64,000 bases of DNA from Acinetobacter haemolyticus CIP 64.3 = MTCC 9819 (GCF_000369065.1 NZ_KB849803.1:186001-250000), one strand, 5' to 3'; counted from the first letter of the stretch, positions 27,520 to 39,223 are shown. A program made the numbers and translations. The notes: a model not told the origin generated them from the letters alone.

Positions 27520-27885
27520 TTAGTACTTACCTTTTTTCTCACCATAAGCTGCACCAGCACTACCACCTAGCGCACCACCTGTTGCAGCACCAGCTTCACC
27601 ACCTAATACTGCGCCACCCAACCATGCACCTACGCCAGCACCTATTGCACTATTACGCGTATTCTTACTGTTCGCACCTTTCGTATTCGCAGCAACACCA
27701 GCTCCTACAGCAGCACCAAGACCTGCACCTAAATTACCACCTAGATTTTTACCTACAGCACCACCTGCACCACCGCCAATTGCAGCAGCACCAATACGTT
27801 TACTTTCTGGACTTGCATGTTGACAACCCGCTAAGATTGTCGATGACATCAATACCGCACCCATTAGAATCATCATTTTTTTCAT
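27520..27885 (-). CDS. Glycine-zipper lipoprotein, copy 2
   Basis: A 121-residue predicted lipoprotein, lipobox LAGC near residue 20 (STILAGCQHASPESKRIGAAA). The Gly/Ala zipper part aligns along its whole length with the 26959-27315 product, including the central polar break with Asn/Lys/Ser/Thr residues and the EKK tail. GGAG precedes the ATG by 8 bases. Each copy has its own promoter-sized spacer and terminator, so this is an old tandem duplication rather than an operon. Confidence 0.78.
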   Translation of the reverse strand: MKKMMILMGAVLMSSTILAGCQHASPESKRIGAAAIGGGAGGAVGKNLGGNLGAGLGAAVGAGVAANTKGANSKNTRNSAIGAGVGAWLGGAVLGGEAGAATGGALGGSAGAAYGEKKGKY

Positions 27886-28012
27886 TTGAAATACTCCGCT
27901 TTTATATGCCGCTAGAATAATATGCTTTGATGAAGCTTTTACTCAGATCAAGTAACCAAATGCGAGTGCTATACCCTTTTTTTGTAATATTTTGCTCGTA
28001 TTTTCTCCATTA

Positions 28013-28038
28013 AAAAAGGCACCCGAAGGTGCCTTTTT
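28013..28038 (-). terminator. Terminator of the rpoBC operon
   Basis: GGCACC (28018-28023), a CGAA tetraloop and GGTGCC (28028-28033), with A and T runs on either side, directly downstream of rpoC on the minus strand. Confidence 0.9.
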
Positions 28039-28051
28039 AATTCGTTAAGAC

Positions 28052-31000
28052 TTAGAACTGGTCTGAGTTCAACGCTTGACTAAATGCTTGGTCAACTTCA
28101 CTAAAATCATTATGAAGTTCAAATTCAGCAGCTTCTGCTTCTTGACGACGACGCTCTAAGTGATACGCAAGACCTGTACCCGCTGGGATCAAGCGACCCA
28201 CAACAACGTTTTCTTTCAAGCCACGTAAGTCATCTTCTTTACCTGTTACAGCCGCTTCAGTTAACACACGTGTGGTTTCCTGGAACGATGCAGCAGAGAT
28301 GAACGAGTCAGTAGACAGCGATGCTTTGGTAATACCCATTAACTGACGTTCAAACTTCGCTGGGAACTTGTTCTGAGCCAACACAGCTTGGTTCTCTTGA
28401 ACAACGCGGATGTAATCCACTTGCTCACCTTTGATGAAGCTTGTATCGCCGCCATCAGTAATATCAACTTTACGCAACATTTGACGTACAACAACTTCAA
28501 TATGCTTATCGTTGATTTTTACACCTTGGAGACGGTAAACGTCTTGAACTTCGTTCACGATGTAGTTCGTTAACGCCACTTCACCTTTCAAACGTAAAAT
28601 GTCATGTGGGTTTTGTGGACCATCAGAAATGGTTTCACCACGGTTTACATGCTCACCTTCGAACACGTTGATTTGACGCCATTTAGGAATCAATTCTTCG
28701 TAGATCTCTGAACCGTCATCCGGTGTAATCACTAAACGGTTCTTACCTTTGGTTTCTTTACCGAAGCTTACAACACCTGATACTTCTGCAAGGATCGCAT
28801 GTTCTTTCGGCTTACGTGCTTCGAACAAGTCAGCTACACGTGGAAGACCACCGGTAATATCACGCGTACGTGAAGTTTCTTGTGGTACACGACCAATAAC
28901 GTCACCCACACCAATCGTTTCGCCATCACGGACTGTTACGATTGTGTTCTGTGGCAAGAAGTAGAACTGTTCACCGCCATCAGTTGTATCCAACACGATT
29001 GCAGGACGTAAATCTTTACCAGAAGCAGGACGCGCTGTTACAGGCAAGATTTCAACAGTGGTCATACCTGTTGCATCATCAGTTTTCGATGTCGCAGTTA
29101 CGCCATCAGCGATCTGGCTGAAACGTGCTTTACCTGCAACCTCAGTAACAAGTGGATGGGTATGTGGATCCCAAGTCGCTACGATACCACCAGCTTCTAC
29201 AGACTCACCATCTTTGATTAAGATGCTTGCACCATAAGGAAGCTTATAACGCTCACGCTCACGACCTAAGTCATCCGCAATACCAATTTCGCCTGAACGC
29301 GAAACTGACACTAAGTGACCTTTGGCATGCTGTACAGTTTTCACGTTGTGGAAACGTACAGTACCTTTGTTACGAACTTGAACACTGTTCGCAGCAGAAG
29401 TTCGGCTCGCAGCACCACCGACGTGGAAGGTACGCATCGTTAACTGTGTACCTGGCTCACCAATTGACTGCGCAGCCATAACACCCACAGACTCACCTGG
29501 ATTTACCAAGTGACCACGTGCAAGGTCACGACCATAACAACGTGCACACACACCGAATGTAGATTCACAAGCGATTACAGAACGTACTTTAACTTCATCG
29601 ACACCCGCTTCTTCAAGCTGAGCAGCGATTTTCTCGTCTATGAGCGTACCACGAGGTAATACTACTTCATCATCAGAAGCACGACGTACATCTTCAGCTG
29701 TTACACGACCTAATACACGGTCACGTAATGGCTCGATGACATCACCACCCTGAATGAACGGAGTCATCACTAAACCACCTGCTGTACCACAGTCAGGTTC
29801 AGTAATTACCAAGTCTTGCGCTACGTCTACAAGACGACGAGTCAAGTAACCAGAGTTTGCTGTTTTCAATGCCGTATCGGCCAAACCTTTACGTGCACCG
29901 TGTGTCGAGATGAAGTACTGAAGTACTGTCAAACCTTCACGGAAGTTTGCTTTAATTGGGGTTTCAATAATCGAACCGTCTGGTTTCGCCATCAAACCAC
30001 GCATACCTGCAAGCTGACGAATCTGAGCTGCCGAACCACGGGCACCTGAGTCAGACATCATGTAGATACTGTTGAATGATTTCTGCTTCTCATCTTCACC
30101 TTGTTTGTTTTTAACAAGTGTATAAGACAAGTTATCCATCATCGCTTTAGCAACTTGGTCATTGGTACGCGCCCAAATATCGACCACTTTGTTATAACGC
30201 TCACCAGCAGTTACGAAACCTTGCTCAAACTGTTGTTCGATTTCACGAACTTCTGTTTCTGCCTTGTCAATAATAACTTGTTTAGTTGGTGGAATTAACA
30301 TGTCTTCCATACCAACAGATACACCTGAGCGCGTCGCTTGACGGAAACCCAAATACATCAATTGGTCAGCGAAGATAACAGTGTCTTTCAAACCAAGCTT
30401 ACGGTAGCAAGAGTTGATTAACTTCGAGATGTTTTTCTTGGTCATCTCAAGGTTGATCATATCGAAGCTTAAACCTTGTGGAACAACTTCCCACAACAAG
30501 CAACGACCAGGTGTCGTATCAACAATAATTGTTTGTTGTTCACGCTCACCATTTTCATCAATTACAGTTTGGTGTACACGTACTTTTACACGTGCGTGAA
30601 TCGCTACTTTACCCGTTGCCAATGCGCGGTTTACTTCGTGAGTATCCGCAAACACCATGCCTTCACCCTTGGCATTTACTGCATCACGTGTGATGTAGTA
30701 AAGACCCAATACAACGTCCTGAGAAGGAACGATGATTGGTTCACCATTTGCAGGTGACAAGATGTTGTTTGTTGACATCATCAATGCACGAGCTTCAAGC
30801 TGCGCTTCCAATGTCAATGGAACGTGTACCGCCATTTGGTCACCATCGAAGTCGGCGTTAAACGCAGCACATACGAGTGGGTGAAGACGGATCGCCTTAC
30901 CTTCGATCAGAATAGGTTCAAACGCTTGAAGACCCAAACGGTGAAGTGTTGGCGCACGGTTCAACATCACTGGATGTTGACGAATCACGGAAGCAAGAAC

Positions 31001-32245
31001 GTCCCAAACTTCTGGCGTCTCACGCTCAACCATTTTCTTCGCAGCTTTAATGGTTGTTGCTTGGCCAGAGGCTTGTAGTTTCGCGAAAATAAATGGCTTG
31101 AATAATTCAAGTGCCATCTTCTTCGGAAGACCACATTGATGCAGACGTAAAGTAGGACCTACAGTAATTACCGAACGACCAGAATAGTCAACACGCTTAC
31201 CTAACAAGTTTTGACGGAAACGACCTTGTTTACCTTTGATCATATCTGCCAAAGATTTCAATGGACGTTTGTTCGAACCTGTAATCGCACGACCACGACG
31301 ACCATTATCAAGCAACGCATCAACAGACTCTTGTAACATACGTTTTTCGTTACGTACGATGATGTCTGGCGCAGCAAGGTCGAGAAGGCGCTTCAAACGG
31401 TTGTTACGGTTGATCACACGACGATATAAATCGTTCAAGTCTGAAGTCGCGAAACGACCACCTTCAAGTGGTACAAGCGGACGTAAGTCTGGTGGAAGTA
31501 CAGGAAGTACGTTCATCACCATCCATTCAGGCTTATTGTTCGAATCTTTGAATGCTTCCATCAACTTCAAACGCTTAGACGCTTTTTTAAGTTTCGTCTC
31601 AGAAGTTGTTTGCGGAATTTCTTCACGTAAACGAGCAATCTCAGCTTCAAGATCGATATCTTTTAATAAATCCTGAACTGCTTCTGCACCCATTTTCGCA
31701 GTGAATTCATCACCGTGTTCTTCAAGTGCATTGTAGTATTCTTCGTCTGTTAAAAGTTGATACTTTTCAAACGGAGTCATACCAGGATCAGTAACAACAT
31801 AAGATTCGAAATACAATACACGCTCGATATCACGTAATGTCATATCAAGAAGTAAACCGATACGGCTCGGTAATGATTTCAAGAACCAAATATGTGCAAC
31901 TGGTGATGCAAGGTCAATATGACCCATACGCTCACGACGAACTTTTGCTGTTGTAACTTCAACGCCACATTTTTCACAAATGACGCCTTTGTATTTCATA
32001 CGCTTGTATTTACCACACAAGCATTCGTAATCTTTTACTGGACCAAAAATTTTGGCACAGAACAAACCGTCACGTTCAGGTTTAAAAGTACGGTAGTTAA
32101 TGGTTTCAGGCTTTTTAACTTCACCGTGAGACCATGACTTAATCATCTCTGGCGACGCAAGACCAATACGGATACGGTCAAATTCAACGGGTGCATGACC
32201 TTCTGAATCCGTTTTCTTACGCATGATATCGAGCAAGTCTTTCAA
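28052..32245 (-). CDS. rpoC: DNA-directed RNA polymerase subunit beta'
   Basis: The 1397-residue beta' subunit of RNA polymerase. The active-site magnesium motif [10 protein letters not shown] is present near residue 460, as are the N-terminal zinc-binding cysteines ([20 protein letters not shown], ~70-90) and the second zinc cluster ([16 protein letters not shown], near 890). The trigger-loop/bridge-helix region is intact ([24 protein letters not shown]). It is co-transcribed with rpoB. The 172-base spacer to rpoB is long for this operon because it contains a palindromic repeat element. Confidence 0.99.
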   Translation of the reverse strand: MKDLLDIMRKKTDSEGHAPVEFDRIRIGLASPEMIKSWSHGEVKKPETINYRTFKPERDGLFCAKIFGPVKDYECLCGKYKRMKYKGVICEKCGVEVTTAKVRRERMGHIDLASPVAHIWFLKSLPSRIGLLLDMTLRDIERVLYFESYVVTDPGMTPFEKYQLLTDEEYYNALEEHGDEFTAKMGAEAVQDLLKDIDLEAEIARLREEIPQTTSETKLKKASKRLKLMEAFKDSNNKPEWMVMNVLPVLPPDLRPLVPLEGGRFATSDLNDLYRRVINRNNRLKRLLDLAAPDIIVRNEKRMLQESVDALLDNGRRGRAITGSNKRPLKSLADMIKGKQGRFRQNLLGKRVDYSGRSVITVGPTLRLHQCGLPKKMALELFKPFIFAKLQASGQATTIKAAKKMVERETPEVWDVLASVIRQHPVMLNRAPTLHRLGLQAFEPILIEGKAIRLHPLVCAAFNADFDGDQMAVHVPLTLEAQLEARALMMSTNNILSPANGEPIIVPSQDVVLGLYYITRDAVNAKGEGMVFADTHEVNRALATGKVAIHARVKVRVHQTVIDENGEREQQTIIVDTTPGRCLLWEVVPQGLSFDMINLEMTKKNISKLINSCYRKLGLKDTVIFADQLMYLGFRQATRSGVSVGMEDMLIPPTKQVIIDKAETEVREIEQQFEQGFVTAGERYNKVVDIWARTNDQVAKAMMDNLSYTLVKNKQGEDEKQKSFNSIYMMSDSGARGSAAQIRQLAGMRGLMAKPDGSIIETPIKANFREGLTVLQYFISTHGARKGLADTALKTANSGYLTRRLVDVAQDLVITEPDCGTAGGLVMTPFIQGGDVIEPLRDRVLGRVTAEDVRRASDDEVVLPRGTLIDEKIAAQLEEAGVDEVKVRSVIACESTFGVCARCYGRDLARGHLVNPGESVGVMAAQSIGEPGTQLTMRTFHVGGAASRTSAANSVQVRNKGTVRFHNVKTVQHAKGHLVSVSRSGEIGIADDLGRERERYKLPYGASILIKDGESVEAGGIVATWDPHTHPLVTEVAGKARFSQIADGVTATSKTDDATGMTTVEILPVTARPASGKDLRPAIVLDTTDGGEQFYFLPQNTIVTVRDGETIGVGDVIGRVPQETSRTRDITGGLPRVADLFEARKPKEHAILAEVSGVVSFGKETKGKNRLVITPDDGSEIYEELIPKWRQINVFEGEHVNRGETISDGPQNPHDILRLKGEVALTNYIVNEVQDVYRLQGVKINDKHIEVVVRQMLRKVDITDGGDTSFIKGEQVDYIRVVQENQAVLAQNKFPAKFERQLMGITKASLSTDSFISAASFQETTRVLTEAAVTGKEDDLRGLKENVVVGRLIPAGTGLAYHLERRRQEAEAAEFELHNDFSEVDQAFSQALNSDQF

Positions 32246-32313
32246 TTTTTTTCTCCGTGTGTCGAGGAGCTACACTCACTCAACTGGGTCACAAATATTG
32301 TTTTTTAACTGAA

Positions 32314-32409
32314 TAATCCTCCCTCAGTCCCTCCTTTTTCTGAGGAGGGAAGCCCCTACTCTTTCGAGTGGGAACTCCCCCTTTCATAAAGGGGGCTGAG
32401 GGGGGATTA
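32314..32409. repeat. 96-bp composite palindrome (three hairpins in a long stem) between rpoB and rpoC
   Basis: Outer arms TAATCCTCCCTCAG (32314-32327) and CTGAGGGGGGATTA (32396-32409) are complementary at 13 of 14 positions. Between them lie three further hairpins: CCCTCC/GGAGGG, an imperfect CCTACTC/GAGTGGG with a TTTC loop, and CCCCCTTT/AAAGGGGG. The GC-rich, C-run/G-run composition contrasts with the region. It lies in the transcribed spacer of an essential operon. It looks like a REP/MITE-type intergenic element with no coding capacity. Confidence 0.8.
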
Positions 32410-32417
32410 ATGGCTAA

Positions 32418-35400
32418 TTAGTCACCATTTTTCAGTTCAATGTTGATACCTAAAGAACGGATCTCTTTGGTCAATACGTTGAACGATTCAGGCATACCCG
32501 GATCCATATAATGGTTACCATCTACAATATTCTTATAGATGCGTGTACGACCTTCAACGTCATCCGACTTCACAGTAAGCATTTCTTGAAGCGTATATGC
32601 TGCACCGTATGCTTCAAGTGCCCATACTTCCATCTCACCGAAACGCTGACCACCGAATTGTGCTTTACCACCAAGCGGCTGTTGTGTCACTAGTGAGTAA
32701 GAACCAGTTGAACGCGCATGCATCTTGTCATCAACCAAGTGGTTCAATTTGAGCATGTACATATAACCGACAGTTACAGGACGATCAAACTGTTCACCAG
32801 TACGACCATCAAACAATACGGTTTGACCAGTACGTGGCAATTCAGCAAGCTCAAGTAACTCTTTAATTTGACTTTCTTCAGCACCATCAAATACTGGTGT
32901 CGCCAAAGGCACACCTGCACGCAGGTTACCTGCAAGTTTTAAAACTTCTTCGTCGGTTAAGCTATCAAGATCTTCTTGTTCGCCACCAACTTTGTTGTAA
33001 ATCTTGTCGAGGAACGCACGCAATTCAGCAATCGTACGTTGCTGTTGGAGCATCTTATCAATTTGCTCACCCAGACCTTTTGCCGCCATACCCAAGTGAG
33101 TTTCAAGAATCTGACCCACGTTCATACGTGATGGTACACCCAATGGGTTCAATACGATATCAACTGGCACACCGTGAATATCATGCGGCATGTCTTCTAC
33201 AGGTAAGATATTTGATACCACACCCTTGTTACCGTGACGACCCGCCATCTTATCACCAGGCTGAATACGACGCTTAACCGCAAGGTAAACCTTAACAACT
33301 TTTAATACACCCGTTGTTAATTCATCACCTGTAGAAAGCTTACGCTTCTTCTCTGCAAATTTCTCATCGATTTCGATGCTCTTCTCTTTCAAGAACACTT
33401 GAATTTGCGTTAAACGTTCAGCAATCGCTTCATCAGCTGGTTGGATTTCAAGTAAATCAACAAGCTCTAAACCAGACAATACATCTTCTGAGAGTTTATC
33501 GCCGCGCTTAGTTGTACCGCCACCATTTGACTCTTGACCTTTCAACAAGCGAACAATACGTTCACGTGCTGCTTCTTCGAAGATTTTGTATTCTTCTTTC
33601 AAGTCTTTACGGTATGCATCAAGTTGAGCTTTCTCAATTGCTTGCGCACGCTCGTCCTTTTCTAAACCATCACGTGTGAAGACTTGAACGTCAATCACTG
33701 TTCCTTTGGTACCAGACGGAACACGCAAAGATGAATCTTTTACGTCTGCCGCTTTTTCACCAAAGATTGCGCGAAGTAATTTTTCTTCAGGTGTTAACTG
33801 AGTTTCACCTTTAGGCGTTACCTTACCAACTAGGATATCACCCGCAGTCACTTCAGCACCGATATAAACAATACCTGACTCATCCAATTTAGACAGTGCT
33901 GCTTCACCAACGTTAGGAATATCGGCAGTAATTTCTTCTGCACCTAACTTAGTATCACGTGCTACACATGACAATTCTTGAATGTGAATCGACGTTAAAC
34001 GATCTTCTTGAAGAACACGCTCAGAAAGTAAAATCGAGTCTTCATAGTTATAACCGTTCCATGTCATGAACGCGACGCGCATGTTTTGACCCAGCGCAAG
34101 TTCACCCATGTCAGTCGAAGGACCGTCAGCCAAGATATCACCACGAGCAACTTTGTCGCCCAAGTTCACGATGACATTCTGGTTAATACATGTGTTCTGG
34201 TTTGAACGTGTATATTTGATCAGGTTATAGATATCTACACCTGCTTCACCCGCAATCATTTCATCTTCGTTGACACGAATAACGATACGAGATGCATCTA
34301 CATACTCAATCGCACCACCACGGTTTGCGATCACACACACACCCGAGTCGCGCGCTACGTTCGCTTCCATACCTGTACCAACAAGCGGCTTGTCAGCACG
34401 TAATGTAGGAACAGCCTGACGTTGCATGTTCGAACCCATCAATGCACGGTTCGCATCATCGTGTTCAAGGAATGGAATCAATGATGCCGCAACTGATACT
34501 ACCTGCTGTGCAGAAACGTCCATATGCGTTACGCGTTCAGGCGACATACGTACGAATTCACCTTGATGACGCACAGAAACCATTTCTTCAGTTAAATTAC
34601 CATCTTTATCAACTGCAGAGTCGGCTTGTGCAATGACAGTCCCTACTTCTTCAATTGCAGATAAATATTCAACATCATCAGTTACACGACCATCGACAAC
34701 TTTACGGTATGGTGTTTCCAAGAAACCGAAGTCATTTGCTTTTGCATAAACAGAAAGCGAGTTGATCAAACCAATGTTTGGACCTTCAGGCGTTTCAATC
34801 GGACAAACACGACCATAGTGAGTTTGATGTACGTCACGTACTTCGAAGCCCGCGCGTTCACGTGTCAAACCCCCAGGACCAAGTGCAGATACACGACGTT
34901 TGTGTGTAATCTCAGACAATGGGTTGTTTTGGTCCATGAACTGAGATAACTGGCTTGAACCAAAGAACTCTTTGATTGCAGCAGCAACTGGTTTCGCGTT
35001 GATTAAATCTTGTGGAGACAAGTTATCAGTTTCTGCTTGGCTTAAACGCTCTTTAACAGCACGTTCAACACGCACTAAACCAACACGGAATTGGTTTTCT
35101 GTCATTTCGCCAACAGAACGTACACGCCGGTTACCTAAGTGATCGATATCATCGACTTCACCTTTACCGTTACGGATTTCCACCAATGTACGAAGTACAT
35201 CAATGATATCGTCGTGTGATAAAATACCTTCAACTTCACGAGACTTCTGATCAGTACCCACTTCGTAAGGACGACCCAAACGACGGTTGAACTTCATACG
35301 ACCCACTGGAGACAGGTCATAACGCTCAGAAGAGAAGAACAAGTTATTAAATAAGTTTTCAGCAGCTTCTTTCGTTGGCGGCTCACCTGGACGCATGACT

Positions 35401-36506
35401 TTATAGATTTCAACAAGTGCTTCTTCACGACCTGTTGTTGTATCTGCACGTAAAGTATCCGCAACGAAAGGACCACGATCGATATCGTTGGTGAACAGAA
35501 TATTAAACTGTTTCACGCCGCCTTCAGCGATTTTCACCATCACTTCATGGCTAAGCACCGTATTTGCAGGAATTACATCACCATCTTTCAATGTGATATC
35601 TTCAGCTGTAATACGCTCATACAAGTATTCATCAGGTACTGAAAGCTTCGCTAAGTTCGCTGCTTCCATTTGACGTACGTGACGTGCATTAATACGTTTG
35701 CCTTGTTCAACAATCGCTTTGCCATCGTTATCTAAGATATCAAATTGCGCCATCTCACCACGTAGGCGATCTGGAACGAGATCAATTTGATAGCTGCCCA
35801 TATCTAAATAGACAGGTACTTTTTCGTAGAACAAATTCAGGATTTGCTCATTGGTATAATTTAAAGCACGTAAAATCACAGTCGCCAATAATTTACGACG
35901 ACGGTCAATACGTACGAATACTAAATCTTTAGCATCAAATTCGAAATCTAACCATGAACCACGGTAAGGGATAATACGTGCTGAATACAACACTTTACCG
36001 CTTGAGTGGGTCTTACCCTTGTCATGATCAAAGAATACGCCTGGCGAACGGTGTAATTGAGATACGATTACACGCTCAGTACCGTTAATAACGAATGTAC
36101 CGTTATCGGTCATGAGTGGCATTTCACCCATGTAAACTTCTTGTTCACGAACGTCTTTAATTGATTTGGTTTCGCGATCTTTAATGATCAAACGAATTTT
36201 TACGCGCATTGGTGCCGCATAAGTTGAACCACGTAAAATACATTCACGTACGTCAAACTCTGGTTTACCAAGACTATACTCAACAAATTCTAAAGCAGCA
36301 TTGCCAGAATAACTTTCAATAGGAAAAACTGAACGAAATGCGGCTTGGAGACCGATATCTTCGCGATTTTTTGGAGTTTTGCCACCTTGTAAGAAAGTAC
36401 GGTACGAATCGACTTGAATCGAAAGTAAGTACGGTGCTTCCATTACGTGGGGCAATTTACCAAAATTCTTACGAATCCGTTTCTTTTCGGTATATGAGTA
36501 TGCCAT
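32418..36506 (-). CDS. rpoB: DNA-directed RNA polymerase subunit beta
   Basis: The 1362-residue beta subunit. The rifampicin-binding region is recognisable ([32 protein letters not shown]), with the wild-type residues expected for a susceptible enzyme (Q, D, H, R, S at the usual cluster positions). The C-terminal [24 protein letters not shown] motif is intact. GGACTCC sequence precedes the ATG. The upstream spacer to rplL contains a terminator-like hairpin and a long stem, so expression is probably partly attenuated relative to the ribosomal proteins. Confidence 0.99.
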   Translation of the reverse strand: MAYSYTEKKRIRKNFGKLPHVMEAPYLLSIQVDSYRTFLQGGKTPKNREDIGLQAAFRSVFPIESYSGNAALEFVEYSLGKPEFDVRECILRGSTYAAPMRVKIRLIIKDRETKSIKDVREQEVYMGEMPLMTDNGTFVINGTERVIVSQLHRSPGVFFDHDKGKTHSSGKVLYSARIIPYRGSWLDFEFDAKDLVFVRIDRRRKLLATVILRALNYTNEQILNLFYEKVPVYLDMGSYQIDLVPDRLRGEMAQFDILDNDGKAIVEQGKRINARHVRQMEAANLAKLSVPDEYLYERITAEDITLKDGDVIPANTVLSHEVMVKIAEGGVKQFNILFTNDIDRGPFVADTLRADTTTGREEALVEIYKVMRPGEPPTKEAAENLFNNLFFSSERYDLSPVGRMKFNRRLGRPYEVGTDQKSREVEGILSHDDIIDVLRTLVEIRNGKGEVDDIDHLGNRRVRSVGEMTENQFRVGLVRVERAVKERLSQAETDNLSPQDLINAKPVAAAIKEFFGSSQLSQFMDQNNPLSEITHKRRVSALGPGGLTRERAGFEVRDVHQTHYGRVCPIETPEGPNIGLINSLSVYAKANDFGFLETPYRKVVDGRVTDDVEYLSAIEEVGTVIAQADSAVDKDGNLTEEMVSVRHQGEFVRMSPERVTHMDVSAQQVVSVAASLIPFLEHDDANRALMGSNMQRQAVPTLRADKPLVGTGMEANVARDSGVCVIANRGGAIEYVDASRIVIRVNEDEMIAGEAGVDIYNLIKYTRSNQNTCINQNVIVNLGDKVARGDILADGPSTDMGELALGQNMRVAFMTWNGYNYEDSILLSERVLQEDRLTSIHIQELSCVARDTKLGAEEITADIPNVGEAALSKLDESGIVYIGAEVTAGDILVGKVTPKGETQLTPEEKLLRAIFGEKAADVKDSSLRVPSGTKGTVIDVQVFTRDGLEKDERAQAIEKAQLDAYRKDLKEEYKIFEEAARERIVRLLKGQESNGGGTTKRGDKLSEDVLSGLELVDLLEIQPADEAIAERLTQIQVFLKEKSIEIDEKFAEKKRKLSTGDELTTGVLKVVKVYLAVKRRIQPGDKMAGRHGNKGVVSNILPVEDMPHDIHGVPVDIVLNPLGVPSRMNVGQILETHLGMAAKGLGEQIDKMLQQQRTIAELRAFLDKIYNKVGGEQEDLDSLTDEEVLKLAGNLRAGVPLATPVFDGAEESQIKELLELAELPRTGQTVLFDGRTGEQFDRPVTVGYMYMLKLNHLVDDKMHARSTGSYSLVTQQPLGGKAQFGGQRFGEMEVWALEAYGAAYTLQEMLTVKSDDVEGRTRIYKNIVDGNHYMDPGMPESFNVLTKEIRSLGINIELKNGD

Positions 36507-36617
36507 CTGGAGTCCTCGGAAAGTAAACTAAGCCGCCTGCAGAACGGGCTTAGAAGGAATTACGCAAGCCGATATGGCCACCACTGTTTACAAATGCTGC
36601 AATTTTTAGTGGTATTA

Positions 36618-36665
36618 AAACGCTTAACAATATTTTTATAAGCAAAAAAATATTGGTAAGCGTTT
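36618..36665. promoter_or_regulatory. Long imperfect stem in the rplL-rpoB spacer, possible RNase III site
   Basis: AAACGCTTA (36618-36626) pairs with TAAGCGTTT (36657-36665). After one mismatched position, CAATATTTTT (36628-36637) pairs with AAAAATATTG (36646-36655), leaving an 8-base loop. The stem of about 20 pairs is of the size that RNase III cleaves. In E. coli the rplL-rpoB spacer holds an attenuator followed by an RNase III site in the same order, so the same role is inferred. Confidence 0.55.
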
Positions 36666-36741
36666 GATATTTAGCCGTTTGTTCTAATTATATGCGTCAA
36701 AAACGCAAAACTAACAAAAAACGAGCCGATTATTGTAACGC

Positions 36742-36773
36742 AAAAAGGCTGATGACCCAAGAGCCATCAGCCA
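36742..36773 (-). terminator. rplL-rpoB attenuator (partial terminator)
   Basis: GGCTGATG (36747-36754) pairs with CATCAGCC (36765-36772). On the minus strand a TTTTTG tail follows. It lies inside the ribosomal protein-RNA polymerase operon, so partial termination is expected, as at the E. coli rplL-rpoB attenuator. Confidence 0.75.
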
Positions 36774-36779
36774 TTTTTT

Positions 36780-36806
36780 GGAGCCGATTTTCAAAAAATC
36801 GACTCC
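36780..36806. other. Second hairpin after rplL
   Basis: GGAGCCGATTT (36780-36790) pairs with AAATCGACTCC (36796-36806) at 10 of 11 positions, 8 bases past the rplL stop codon and immediately before the attenuator hairpin in transcription order. Confidence 0.5.
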
Positions 36807-36814
36807 CTACAGCA

Positions 36815-37186
36815 TTACTTAAGTGTAACTGTAGCACCAGCTTCTTCAAGCTTCTTCTTAAGTTCTTCGCCTTCTTCTTTAGAAACGCCTTCTTTAAGAA
36901 CAGCAGGAGCGCCTTCAACAAGATCTTTAGCTTCTTTAAGACCAAGACCAGTAGCTTCACGAACTGCTTTAATTACAGCAACTTTGTTAGCACCGAAAGA
37001 AGTCAACTCAACGTTGAATTCAGTTTGTTCTTCAGCAGCAGCAGCGCCAGCACCTGGAGCAGCAGCTACAGCTACAGCAGCAGCAGATACGTTAAATTTT
37101 TCTTCGAAAGCAGAAATTAATTCAACAAGTTCAAGAACTGTTTTTTCAGCAACTGCGTTTAAGATTTCTTCGTTTGTTAAAGCCAT
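36815..37186 (-). CDS. rplL: 50S ribosomal protein L7/L12
   Basis: The 123-residue stalk protein that recruits translation factors. It shows the N-terminal dimerisation helices, the Ala/Gly-rich hinge ([17 protein letters not shown]) and the C-terminal domain ([27 protein letters not shown]). It follows rplJ closely and precedes the attenuator ahead of rpoB. Confidence 0.98.
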   Translation of the reverse strand: MALTNEEILNAVAEKTVLELVELISAFEEKFNVSAAAVAVAAAPGAGAAAAEEQTEFNVELTSFGANKVAVIKAVREATGLGLKEAKDLVEGAPAVLKEGVSKEEGEELKKKLEEAGATVTLK

Positions 37187-37228
37187 GAGAATAACTCCAA
37201 ATGGATATTGAATGGTGTGAAAATAGGA

Positions 37229-37735
37229 TTAAGCCGCTTCTGACTCGTTTTTCTCTTTGAGCGCTGTAATGAGGCGACCCAATTTCGAAATAGGAGCTTG
37301 AAGAACAGAGGCAAGCATAGTAAGCGCTTTCTCTTGGTTCGGAAGGTTTGCAATTACGCTAACTTCAGCACCTTTATAAAGCTTGCCATCAAATGCAGCT
37401 GCTTTAAGTTCAAATGCTTTATTAGTTTTCGCAAATTCTTCGAACAAGCGTGCAGCAGCACCCATGTCGTCTTCAGAAGTAGAGAAACCGAGAATTGTTG
37501 GACCAACAAGGTCGTCATTCAAGATATCAAATTGAGTACCTTCAAATGAACGCTTAGCCAAAGTGTTACGCACGATACGTGTAGTAACACCTAACTTACG
37601 AGCTTCAACACGAAGTGTTGTTAATTGCTCTACAGTTAAGCCTTGATAGTCAGCAACAACGGCAGAGAACGCTTTAGAAGCAACTTCGTTTACTTCTGCA
37701 ACGATCTGTTTTTTGTCTTCGATAAGAAGAGCCAT
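37229..37735 (-). CDS. rplJ: 50S ribosomal protein L10
   Basis: The 168-residue base of the L7/L12 stalk. The start is the ATG at 37735 (MALLIEDKKQIVAEV), because AGGAGG lies 7 bases upstream; a longer in-frame reading to 37765 is not needed. N-terminal globular domain with TTLRVEARKLGVTTRIVRNTLAKR and a C-terminal helix for L12 dimers are present. L10 with L12 usually represses its own operon by binding the mRNA leader upstream; the spacer to rplA has suitable hairpins. Confidence 0.98.
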   Translation of the reverse strand: MALLIEDKKQIVAEVNEVASKAFSAVVADYQGLTVEQLTTLRVEARKLGVTTRIVRNTLAKRSFEGTQFDILNDDLVGPTILGFSTSEDDMGAAARLFEEFAKTNKAFELKAAAFDGKLYKGAEVSVIANLPNQEKALTMLASVLQAPISKLGRLITALKEKNESEAA

Positions 37736-37760
37736 CGTAAAACCTCCTAACGGTGATTTA

Positions 37761-37966
37761 TGCATCCCAAAAGATGCACTCCCAATTCGTAAGTCTGACT
37801 AAGACTTACACGCGGAGGAGGAATAAATCACACCACCGCGTCTACTCAGACTGGAAGATTAAGAAAAACATTCGAAAATATTTCTCGCCTGAGGTCTTTG
37901 ACGCTGATAAATATTCATTTATCAATTCAAAGTTTGCTTAGACTTTTTCAAAGAAAAAGTCTAAGG
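37761..37966 (-). promoter_or_regulatory. rplA-rplJ spacer with hairpins, probable L10 leader
   Basis: Three clear stems: TGCATC/GATGCA (37761-37778), GTAAGTC/GACTTAC (37789-37809), and a perfect 12-base stem CTTAGACTTTTT/AAAAAGTCTAAG (37937-37965). The last follows the rplA stop codon in transcription order and could be a processing site. The region upstream of rplJ is where L10-L12 autoregulation acts in E. coli; the same is inferred, not shown. Confidence 0.45.
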
Positions 37967-37984
37967 CTTTAAAATTCTGTCTAA

Positions 37985-38680
37985 TTACTTAGAAACGTTG
38001 CTTACATCAACGATCAAACCAGGACCCATAGTTGAGCTCAAAGTGATCTTTTTAACGTATACACCTTTAGAAGTTGCAGGCTTTAAGCGTTTTAAATCTG
38101 CAATTAAAGTTTCAACGTTTTGACGTACTGCTTCTTCGCTAAAACCAAGCTGACCGATTGCAGCGTGGATGATACCTGCTTTGTCTACACGGTAACGTGC
38201 TTGACCAGACTTCGCATTCTTAACCGCGTTAGCAACGTCAGGCGTTACTGTACCCACTTTAGGGTTTGGCATTAAGCCACGTGGACCAAGAATAGTACCT
38301 AACTTACCAACAACGCGCATTGCATCTGGAGCAGCAATTACGACATCAAAGTCAAGATTTCCACCTTGAATGCTTTCAGCAAGGTCATCAAAACCAACAA
38401 CGTCAGCACCTGCTTCTTTCGCAGCTTCAGCAGCAGCGCCTTGAGCAAAAACTGCAACACGTACAGTTTTACCTGTACCTGCTGGTAAAGTTGTCGCACC
38501 ACGAACAACCTGATCAGATTTACGTGGGTCTACGCCAAGGTTTACAGCGATATCTAAAGATTCTTTGAACTTCGCAGCTGGTAAGCTGTTAAGAACTTGT
38601 ACTGCTTCTTCCAAAGTGTAAACTTTGTTTGCTTCTACAGCTGCAGCAATGGCTTTTTGACGTTTAGTTAACTTTGCCAT
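37985..38680 (-). CDS. rplA: 50S ribosomal protein L1
   Basis: The 231-residue L1 stalk protein. Characteristic segments include [40 protein letters not shown] and [22 protein letters not shown]. It follows rplK by three bases. L1 is the usual translational repressor of rplKA. Confidence 0.98.
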   Translation of the reverse strand: MAKLTKRQKAIAAAVEANKVYTLEEAVQVLNSLPAAKFKESLDIAVNLGVDPRKSDQVVRGATTLPAGTGKTVRVAVFAQGAAAEAAKEAGADVVGFDDLAESIQGGNLDFDVVIAAPDAMRVVGKLGTILGPRGLMPNPKVGTVTPDVANAVKNAKSGQARYRVDKAGIIHAAIGQLGFSEEAVRQNVETLIADLKRLKPATSKGVYVKKITLSSTMGPGLIVDVSNVSK

Positions 38681-38683
38681 GTC

Positions 38684-39112
38684 TTATAGCTCCACTTCCA
38701 AGCCCATAGAACGTGCAGAACCAGCAATGGTGCGCACACGAGCGTCTAAATCAGCACCAGTTAAGTCTGGTTCTTTAGTAGTCGCGATTTCTTCTAATTG
38801 AGCACGAGTCAACTTACCAACTTTAGTTTTGTTTGGTACAGAAGAACCCTTTTGAATACCAGCAGCTTTCTTAAGAAGAATAGATGCAGGTGGAGTTTTC
38901 ATGATGAATGTGAACGACTTATCGTTGTACACAGTGATCACGACAGGAATTGGCAAACCAACTTCAAGTTTTTGTGTAGCAGCATTGAATTCTTTACAGA
39001 ATGCCATGATGTTTACACCACGTTGACCTAAAGCAGGACCAATTGGTGGAGATGGATTTGCTTTACCAGCTGGAACTTGCAGCTTGATATAGCCGTCAAT
39101 CTTCTTAGCCAT
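38684..39112 (-). CDS. rplK: 50S ribosomal protein L11
   Basis: The 142-residue protein of the GTPase-associated centre. The Pro-rich N-terminal motif [20 protein letters not shown] and the C-terminal rRNA-binding domain ([13 protein letters not shown]) are intact. First of the rplKAJL genes; a 111-base spacer separates it from nusG. Confidence 0.98.
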   Translation of the reverse strand: MAKKIDGYIKLQVPAGKANPSPPIGPALGQRGVNIMAFCKEFNAATQKLEVGLPIPVVITVYNDKSFTFIMKTPPASILLKKAAGIQKGSSVPNKTKVGKLTRAQLEEIATTKEPDLTGADLDARVRTIAGSARSMGLEVEL

Positions 39113-39187
39113 TGAAAATTACCTCTGGGTACAAGCGCCGCTAGGCTCCCCAAAAATTAAACAACACCGAAGTGTTAGAACAACAAT

Positions 39188-39204
39188 GCCCGATCAAATC
39201 GGGC
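39188..39204. other. Hairpin in the nusG-rplK spacer
   Basis: GCCCGAT (39188-39194) and ATCGGGC (39198-39204) form a perfect 7-base stem with a three-base loop. On the minus strand ATTGTTGTT follows, so it could act as a weak terminator or pause site after nusG. Confidence 0.45.
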
Positions 39205-39223
39205 GCTTCTCAACCAGTTCAAA

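Noticed and set aside
27582..27920. 112-codon His/Gln/Leu-rich plus-strand frame
   Set aside because: It is the mirror of the glycine-zipper lipoprotein gene; the repeats give a long antisense frame of low complexity.
36692..37120. 142-codon plus-strand frame rich in Phe/Ser
   Set aside because: Antisense to rplL and its attenuator; no coding features of its own.
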